NCBI RefSeq assembly: GCF_003286085.1
Contig: NW_020825338.1
Coordinates: forward strand, 744,001 to 808,000
From: Drosophila persimilis
Taxonomy: Eukaryota > Arthropoda > Insecta > Diptera > Drosophilidae
DNA: 64,000 nucleotides
Direction of reading: 5' to 3'
In this document: piece after piece, positions 57,546-64,000 of the stretch
Layout of the letters: every line of letters begins with the position of its first letter
How positions within the stretch are numbered: position 1 is the stretch's first letter
Notes under the pieces: model-generated
What the model saw: only the letters and a program-made list of their open reading frames with translations
Told to the model about the DNA's origin: nothing
Database searches by the model: none
Position numbers and translations under genes: made by a program

Positions 57546-58691
57546 CGAGGGGGAACGTTGTGAGTTGCTGCGGACACCGCAACTCTACAGTTATACCCGA
57601 TACTTAGTCAGTATGGATTTCCTCCGGCAGACGCCGCTAATATTAAACGACACGACAAAGAGTGCGTGCGAGAGAGACAGAAAATCAGGCTGAGCGTGAC
57701 GTCGGGCGCTGCGTAGCCAATGCAAATTGATTTGTTCCTGTTGGCTATAAAAATTATCTGATCTGATCCAGACTCAGCAATCTGATAGATATGGTCATTC
57801 TCTATGATTCTGCGTTTTTAGTTTTCTCGAATCTGCAATATTGTGGATGCAACAGATTTTCGTCCTTTGTGTGGGCGGTAGGGGGTAGGGCGAAATTCTG
57901 AGATATACGTTTTAAAGTGAGATCTAACAGAAGTGCGGATACCAAATTTGGTTACTCTAGCCTTAATAGTCTCTGAGATTTGTGGATGCCCCAGATTTTA
58001 GTCCTTTGCGGGGGCGGAAGGGGGTGTGGCGAAATTTGGACACGAAACGGTCAAGGTCCGATATCACAGGAGTGTGGATACCAAATTTGGTTGCTCTGGC
58101 TCTTATAGGTTCTGAGATCCTTGAACTCATATTTTGCAATTGGCAAAACCGACCATGAATCCTGTGTGTTAGAGAGAGACAGAGCGAGAAAGAATGAAAT
58201 TGTTTTCTTGATTCTGGCTATAATAATTATACGATCTGCTTCAGATATTGCACTCTAGAAGATATAGTCATCTTCTACGATTCTGCGTTTTTAGTTTTTT
58301 CGTATCGTCAAAATTGTTGATGCCACAGATTTTCGTCCTTTGTGGGGGCGGAAGTGGGCGGGGCAAAGTTTTGAAATATTTTTGTAGCAGTGACATATCA
58401 CAGAAGTTTGGATCCAAAACATCGTTGCTCTAGCTCTTATAGTCTTTGAGCATTAGGCGCTGAAGGGGACGGACAGACGGACAGACGGACGGACGGACAG
58501 ACGGACAGACGGACAGACGGACGGACGGACAGACGGACAGACAGACATGGCTCAATCGACTCGGCTATTGATGCTGATCAAGAATATATATACTTTATGG
58601 GGTCGGAAACGATTCCTTCTGAACGTTACACACATCCACTTTTACCACAAATCTAATATACCCCAATACTCATTTTGAGTATCGGGTATAA
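57546..58691 (-). repeat. mini-me-like repeat, copy 3
   Basis: Inverted relative to copy 1 and of similar length. TTATACCCGATACT at 57591-57604 and AGTATCGGGTATAA at 58678-58691; GTCY array (as GACA/GACG) at 58470-58547. The extra 45 bp before 57591 also flank copy 1. It interrupts the sequence AGAAA...AAGCATTTA, which is continuous in the neighbouring tandem units at 58849-58863. Confidence 0.75.
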
Positions 58692-58692
58692 A

Positions 58693-59095
58693 AAGCATTT
58701 ACCGGACAAAAACCGAGTGACGACAAAGTCTCGCAAAACTATCACAAACGGACTTAAAAACGGGTGAAAAATAGACAGAAAAGTGAAACATAACGGAAAA
58801 AATAGCTAGGTACGGGTGAAGTCTCACAAAATGCTCGCAGACAGACTCAGAAAAGAGCATTTACCGGACGAAAACCGTGCGACGACCAAAGTCTCGCAAA
58901 ACTATCACAAACGGACTTAAAAACGGGTGAAAAATGGACAGAAAAGTGAAACATAACGGAAAAAATAGCTAGGTACGGGTGAAGTCTCACAAAATGCTCG
59001 CAGACGGACTCAGAAAAGAGCATTTACCGGACGAAAACCGTGCGACGACCAAAGTCTCGCAAAACTATCACAAACGGACTTAAAAACGGGCACAA
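58693..59095. repeat. 163-bp tandem repeat, 2.5 units, upstream of gene III
   Basis: Units start near 58693, 58855 and 59018 with (A/G)AGCATTTACCGG. Each contains AAGTCTCGCAAAACTATC and, further on, GTCTCACAAAATGCTCGCAG. An incomplete piece precedes the mini-me insertion (57498-57545). The TCTCGCAAAA motif also occurs downstream of gene III. Confidence 0.88.
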
Positions 59096-59497
59096 TACGC
59101 AAGAAACGCCGGATCACGTAATAGAACATGAACGAACATGTCAAACTGCGGCCCGGCACAACGCCGCCGTTTTTTCGTTTTGAGTTATTTTGTGATTAAA
59201 AACCGCAGCAGAAGGACGTAAACGGGGAGTTAAATCATAAAAATAGTGAAAAAAAGGAAAAATCGGTAAGTAAATTATTATTTATTTAATAGTATAGTAT
59301 AGTGCACAAAATTTGAGTTTTGGGAGCAGTATAAGACCCCAAAAAGACAACAATCTACACATTCTGTGTATATATTTTTTTCTAGCCATCTTCTTGTGCA
59401 TCAGGCCACCTGCGTCAACGAATATAACAATTTTCGCTGGAACTGACTTTGCGCACCATTTTTTTTATACACAGGGGAGTACTAATATTAATAAAAA
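59096..59497 (+). promoter_or_regulatory. Leader of DUF4806 gene III with a 5' intron
   Basis: Non-coding sequence ending in AATCGGTAAGTAAAT, a good donor at 59266, paired with a TATACACAG acceptor at 59474. The ATG of gene III lies 23 bp after the acceptor. The region 59140-59170 is GC-rich and may hold the promoter. I see no TATA box. Confidence 0.45.
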
Positions 59498-60231
59498 ATG
59501 CCATTTAAGCGGAAAAGCAGGAAATATATATGCGAATCGAAGCATATCAATAAAAGTACATCGAACATTATGGACCTTATGCTTAATAAACTCGACGGAA
59601 TAAATAACCTGGACAAAAAAATGGACATCATGATTAATAAACTGGACAGAAACACAGCGGAAATGGTGGCTCTTCGTTCCGAAATTGGCTCCATTAAGGC
59701 GAAGGTTTGTGGTGAGATCCGCAAACCCAAAGTAGTTCTGCCTTGCCAACCGCTCACAACCATAGAAGAATTGGATCATTTCGAGCATAACTTGCAGGAA
59801 GAAAGTTTCTTCAAAAATGTGGTAAGTGTTTTGCGTGAAACTCACGAGCTAAAAATATATTCAAAAATATTTCTGTACAGATCGCAGAGTAATGATGTCG
59901 GGCGAGAAAGCATTCGACAAATGGATTCGGAGTTCTTGGCGTTCAATTGTGTCCGACGAGGTCGCACGACAGTGCTCTTGGCGGGGCACAGAGGAGAAAA
60001 AGTGCATTAGGGGCTTGCGGGTTACTCTAGCCATCCGTAGTAAGTATTAGTTTCAAATTAATATGTATATTGTAATATAATAAACATGATTATTTGTTTA
60101 CAGCGGGATTTAAGGAAAGATTTTCGTTAGAAGACGCCGATTTCGACCGAATCACGCAAAAATTTTTCCAGTATGCCCAGGACAGAGTGTCGAAGGAGAA
60201 AAAACAAATTAAATTTAATTCACTAATATAA
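59498..60231 (+). CDS. DUF4806-domain gene III, three coding exons
   Basis: Exon 1 (59498 to about 59821 or 59825) starts MPFKRKSRKYICES, has a coiled-coil-like segment (LNKLDGINNLDKKMDIMINKLD) and ends LTTIEELDHFEHNLQEE. Exon 2 (59881-60039) reads SGEKAFDKWIRSSWRSIVSDEV and CSWRGTEEKKCIRGLRVTL; exon 3 (60104-60231) reads EDADFDRITQKFFQYAQDRV. This is a complete DUF4806 pattern, including the SWxG turn. The best donor of intron 1 (59822) is out of phase with exon 2; a GT at 59826 restores the frame, otherwise a one-base indel must be assumed. Function unknown. It is bracketed by motif arrays. Confidence 0.7.
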
Positions 60232-60324
60232 TTTTTTAATCTATTTATGTACCACCAAAATTAAAAATTAAAATTAATTAAAATAAAATTAAAAATTATA
60301 AAAAACAAAAAAAAATTGTGCGAT

Positions 60325-60432
60325 ATTGCAAAAGGCTCGCAAACGATATAAACGGCTCGCAAAAGTCTCGCAAAAAATATCATAAGCGGCTCGCAAAAGT
60401 CTCGCAAAAGATATCATAAAAGGCTCGCAAAA
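60325..60432. repeat. GGCTCGCAAAAGTCTCGCAAAA array downstream of gene III
   Basis: GGCTCGCAAA recurs at about 60332, 60353, 60387 and 60421; GTCTCGCAAAA follows two of them, with ATATCATAA spacers of about 33-34 bp. Same motif and same strand as in the upstream 163-bp units. Starts about 95 bp after the gene III stop. Confidence 0.85.
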
Positions 60433-60689
60433 GATCCGTTTTTGAGCTACCGAAAATGAAACTTTCACTGCCACAAACTGAGCGACTAGTGATTAATTTT
60501 CTTATCGTTTTCGGATCTCAATTCGATAGTTTTACACGGCTGAGTTTCGCTTAGCTCTCGTTTGCGATATCTTTTACGAAGTTTTGGTCCACTGGGAGTA
60601 GTTACTTAGGCGGTGCAATACAATCATGTGCATATGAATAGGGCAGTTGTAATATACACGAACATTGAACTAAAACTACGCGGCAAATT
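60433..60689. other. AT-rich segment after the motif array
   Basis: Contains CTCTCGTTTGCGATATCTTTTACG (near 60557), an inverted version of the CGCAAAC/GATATC elements of the array. CCACTGGGAGTAG near 60590 might mark a transposon end. No gene. Confidence 0.35.
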
Positions 60690-61990
60690 TCTCAACATAC
60701 CAGACCCCCTGAACGGCTGTTCAGAACAAGGGAAGCACAGCAAGTTTGGAAACGGTGACCACTCGAACCCTCTCGTCTTGGCCAGGATGAACTTCGGTGA
60801 TTCGCCCAAGCAGCCATTTGCGAGGTTGCAAGGACGCAAGGAATTCTAGACTCCAACGTTTCCAGAATCCCTGAACCTTGGCTTGCAGTTGTATCCAACG
60901 CTGCAGTCTGTTAATGTTTACGTCTAGCAAGGACGGCTAGAAAGTCAACGCACTGCTACCAATCGTCAGAAAATTAGAAATCTCCTTGTCCTGATTGTAA
61001 GATATCTGCGAATTTATGCAGCTCCGCTTGAAGTGGCGAGGATAGGTATCGAGGTATGCGAGAGCTTTCCAGTAAATGAACTTCAGCTACAAACTGTTCC
61101 CATCGTGCGCACAGCTGCATTCGACCGAGCTCAGCCAACTATCTTGAAACATAACCTTTAGAAATACAGTTGTGGGGGCAAGCAACCCCAGGGTATCGTA
61201 GATCTTTGCAAGCTCAGACAGACCGGGTCCCAGCGTATTCCAAGAGCCTTGACATATTGAGTTGGGCTATCTCCCTCTAAAACTTCAAACGTATTTTTTG
61301 AGGTCCAAAATGAGCCGACGGTATGACATGAGATCCAGCCCATGAAGGCGTGTCGGAATCGGATGACGCTGCACGCGGCATATGCTCAGCAACTGGTGGA
61401 CGGTCAGGGTGTCCAGTGAACGGCTGTCCGTGTCCCAAATTTTCCGGTGATAGGCATTCTGTAAAAACTTTATGATTGCGCAGGTTCTTGCGCAGCTTTC
61501 GGTTCTCGTCCAGCGTCTGCTGTTGCCTCCCACTCACCGACTGAACGCAGGCCCATGACCTTTCCGAATGCCTCCTCTTCAAGTGCCCACTCTTGGAAAG
61601 TGATCAGTAGCAGCTGGAGTGGGAGGCACTGCAAGAAAGATTGGTGTTAGGCGGTTGCGGCCTATCACCATTGAATCTCCGCTCAGAGAATCAAGCCAGC
61701 CGATCTCGTCTAGCCGCTTGAGGAATATTTTGTTCCGCTTGAGATCTATCTGGGGGGTCTCGCCGTGTGCCTCAGGCAGTTCGTCCAGCAGACGGTGGTA
61801 GTCCTTGCTTTTATCCTCGAGGAGAAAATCGTTTTATTGCGTGAGGGCATCGGACAGATTCCCGACATTCCCTGTGTCTTGCCTTTGGAGGTACTTGGCT
61901 TTGCTGAGCCTGGGCGTCTCCGAATTTGGCATAGACTTTTCGTTCTAGACGAATCCTCACCGGTGACACCGTCAACCCAATTTACATATG
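60690..61990 (-). pseudogene. BEL/Pao pol fragments
   Basis: Minus-strand pieces in several frames: VNINRLQRWIQLQAKVQGFWKRW and LLGRITEVHPGQDERVRVVTV (C-terminal region after integrase), QDSWLAELGRMQLCARWEQF with SSRIPRYL, and SPTQYVKALGIRWDP with FDTLGLLAPTTVF (the RT/RNase H connecting region of BEL/Pao). Further right, KAKYLQRQDTGNVGN and DYHRLLDELPEA are open but not identified. The order is rearranged and parts are deleted; it is a decayed relic. Confidence 0.65.
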
Positions 61991-62552
61991 TATGTAATTA
62001 TATGGGACTGCTCCTCCGGTACGGCGTAGGTCCACATGCCAGACCACGAACAGAACGAACGCTGAGGAATGAAAATTCTTATTGGAGCGAGATAACGACC
62101 CAACGAAAACACGTGGGAGGTTTAATAAAGAAATTGACTAAGTTTTTATTTTTAGAAGGCAAAAATTATGGGTTGCTTTCGCCTTCTCTATCGCTCTCTC
62201 AATCTGTCATCCAACAAACGTCGACATTAATAAATCGATCGCAATATACGCTGCTTAAGAAGCGCATTAAACAATTACATACAGTCAGCACAACATTTAT
62301 TCGGACACTCGTCTATGTCAACTTTCTTTATAAATAACTTGAAAAGTATTTAAGTTTGACAAAAAATTTTGATTTCATTATGAACATGGATATTACTACT
62401 ACTAATTTAAAAACTAAAAACAAAAAAAAACTTCTTTGGCGTATCAAAAAAAATTAAAAGTATCAAAAAAGCCACTTTTTTACGCACAACAATTATTCGG
62501 ACACTTTTTATTTTGTACGAAAAAAACTTATTGTCCCCAATTTTTTCTGATT
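61991..62552. other. Unassigned, with a repeated ATTATTCGGACACT-like motif
   Basis: TTTATTCGGACACTC (about 62291) and ATTATTCGGACACTT (about 62492) are direct copies, possibly the inner and outer repeats of a Tc1-type IR/DR end belonging to the transposon that follows. AT-rich, no gene. Confidence 0.4.
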
Positions 62553-63023
62553 TCAATATTTGGTGGGGCCGCCCTTAGCTTCAATAACAGCTTTTAGACG
62601 TCGGGGCATACTTTTCACCAAATGATTGGTTTCATTTGGATCAATATTCTCCAATTTCGTCATCAGACCCGTTTTAAGGATTTCCTTGGAGGAAATTTTA
62701 TGTTTCCTAATTTTTTTTTCTAGCAAATCCCAAACATGCTCTATGGCGTTCAGATCTGGTGACTACGGCGGCGTTTTTAACTGCTTGCACTGATACAACA
62801 GCCATTCTTGGACCAAAAACGAGGTATTTTTGGGGTCATTGTCTTGTTGAAACAAGAAATTCATCGCTTTAAGACCCAATTTTTCGACACTCGCCATTGA
62901 ATTGTCAGTCAAAATTTTCTTGTAGATGTGTTTGTCCATCTTGGTCTCAATAAACACCATTTGCCCAGGTCCAGCTGCTGCTATACACCCCCAAACCATT
63001 ACATTTCCACCGCCATGCTTCAC
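62553..63023 (-). pseudogene. Tc1-like transposase, C-terminal half (inverted)
   Basis: The minus strand reads KHGGGNVMVWGCIAAAGPGQM, FQQDNDPKNTSFLVQEWLLY, SPDLNAIEHVWDLLEKKI and ends AKGGPTKY with a stop at 62553. A TAG replaces the usual Gln in PPQSPDLN. It is a different family from the Tc1-like element at 2163-3480. The N-terminal half of the protein lies on the opposite strand at 63024-63245. Confidence 0.75.
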
Positions 63024-63245
63024 TTCATTTCCGATGTGAACAAAAAAAAAAGATTGGAGTTCGCAAAACTTCACTTAAATAAGCCAGATTCTTTTTTGGA
63101 GAGTGTTATATTTAATGAGGAGTCTAAATATAATATATTCGGACATGATGGACCATCCAAAGTATGGAGAAAGGATAATCAAGCCATGAAAGAGAAAGAC
63201 CTCATCCCAACAGTGAAGCATGGCGGTGGAAATGTAATGGTTTGC
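63024..63245 (+). pseudogene. Tc1-like transposase, central segment (opposite strand)
   Basis: The plus strand reads FISDVNKKKRLEFAKLHL, SVIFNEESKYNIFGHDG and VWRKDNQAMKEKDLIPTVKHGGGNVMV. The first catalytic Asp of the family (SDESK) reads NEESK. Its last codons overlap those of the minus-strand half, so 31 bp (63213-63243) are an inverted copy of 62993-63023. The DNA-binding N-terminus is missing. Confidence 0.75.
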
Positions 63246-63260
63246 ATTAATGTAATTTAG

Positions 63261-64000
63261 TGTAATGTACTCACACGTATAGCTAAAGCCCGCAACTGCA
63301 CACGCATACATCTATGTGTACCGTTTTGCATTAGACCGTCGCAACGCATCATCTTTCAATTCCCTTTTGGCTCGACTTCTTTTGTGGAGTGGAAGTTAGT
63401 AGAAATTTCTAGATGAAATCAACCGCACGCATAGTTTGTATCATCGACACCCCCGCTATTCATATACATACATGTAAAATACTTTGTAATATAACCACCA
63501 ATATTAAATAACCAATATAAATAAATATGCTCAATATTCAAAAGATTATCAGTCCACTAAGTCATACATTAAGTCCATTACATTTTTCAAACTGCACGAC
63601 ATTGATGGGCGCATCCCCATTAAATTCCGTAATTTGTTTATCTAATAAAAGAAAATAATGAAAAAATAATATTAACTAGCTGCCATAGAAGGATTTCAGT
63701 TCTAGCGGCCAGCAATACTAGAACACACACCCGAAAACAGAAAGTAGCATCACCATCAGATCTCTGAAAACGAAAGAAGCATACAAACACACATTTTTGT
63801 CGAAACATATTGTGTGTGTACTCTGTGTTTGGTATATCCTCTATTTATAGAAAGAAAATTTATAGTATACATATGTATATATATTTTTTCTTATATTGTA
63901 TATTTAGATACATCATTGTTTTAGTTACAATAAACAAAAAAGTCGAGAACCGACGGCGTTTACATAATTTTTATAATTTATAATCAACCTGCTTAAGATA
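63261..64000 (-). repeat. Right arm of large inverted repeat, running off the window
   Basis: Reverse complement of 56758-57497. The last bases of the window are still inside the match, so the true arm is longer than 740 bp. The loop between the arms is 5763 bp. Confidence 0.9.
63568..63692 (-). pseudogene. Captured DUF4806 intron/exon fragment in right arm
   Basis: Exact inverted counterpart of 57066-57190. Confidence 0.75.

Noticed and set aside
57406..57693. 95-codon plus-strand frame across the arm and mini-me junction
   Set aside because: It crosses three unrelated repeats (foldback arm, motif unit, mini-me), so it cannot be a gene.

Overview
The window looks like repeat-dense, heterochromatin-type DNA from a Drosophila species. 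Nearly all recognisable coding sequence belongs to insect transposable elements: Jockey-, LOA-, CR1- and I-clade non-LTR elements, Ty3/gypsy, errantivirus-like, copia and BEL/Pao LTR elements, and Tc1-like transposons. Three copies of a dipteran non-coding repeat with a TA/GTCY core (mini-me-like) and U2-type introns of 50-70 bp support this. I cannot fix the species, and I see no clearly intact single-copy host gene.

Layout. 1-2133: truncated Ty3/gypsy-like element (minus). 2163-3480: dead Tc1-like transposon (minus). 3551-4668: mini-me-like repeat. 4855-7160: Jockey-clade element A, fused at about 7.2 kb to a second Jockey-clade family, element C (to about 11310). 11750-13704: almost fully palindromic foldback element, termini CACTA...TAGTG, flanked by the 7-bp duplication GTATAAT. 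13920-20440: element B, a longer relative of A with the same gag lesions. 20550-21625: second piece of the first gypsy-like family. 21.6-25.3 kb: LTR-like and unassigned sequence, tandem repeats and an I-clade fragment. 25829-32430: a young errantivirus-like element inserted in that I-clade fragment. 34.7-40.8 kb: a LOA-clade element inserted in mini-me copy 2. 40.87-46.47 kb: a spliced DUF4806-domain gene (gene I) with an apparently intact copia element in an intron. 47.6-50.66 kb: CR1-clade element. 50.9-53.7 kb: a third Jockey-clade family (D).

53.8-64.0 kb is the most unusual part. In order it holds a C-terminal exon resembling arthropod CACTA/EnSpm-like transposases, a five-exon DUF4806 gene (gene II), a tandem array of palindromic 36-bp units, a partial copy of the piRNA-pathway gene maelstrom, and then a large inverted repeat. 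Its 740-bp arms carry a captured fragment of a gene II-like exon. Between the arms lie a third DUF4806 gene (gene III) bracketed by TCTCGCAAAA-type repeats, a BEL/Pao fragment and a Tc1-like transposon split into two inverted halves.

Interpretation. Most of the window is nested transposon insertion. The recurring pattern that ordinary transposon annotation does not explain is DUF4806-domain genes repeatedly associated with short tandem palindromic or motif repeats, once beside a transposase-like exon and once captured inside foldback arms. This fits an accessory (TnpA-like) gene of a DNA transposon lineage, but the link is inference. The element boundaries, the expression of these genes and the status of the maelstrom copy need searches and RNA data.
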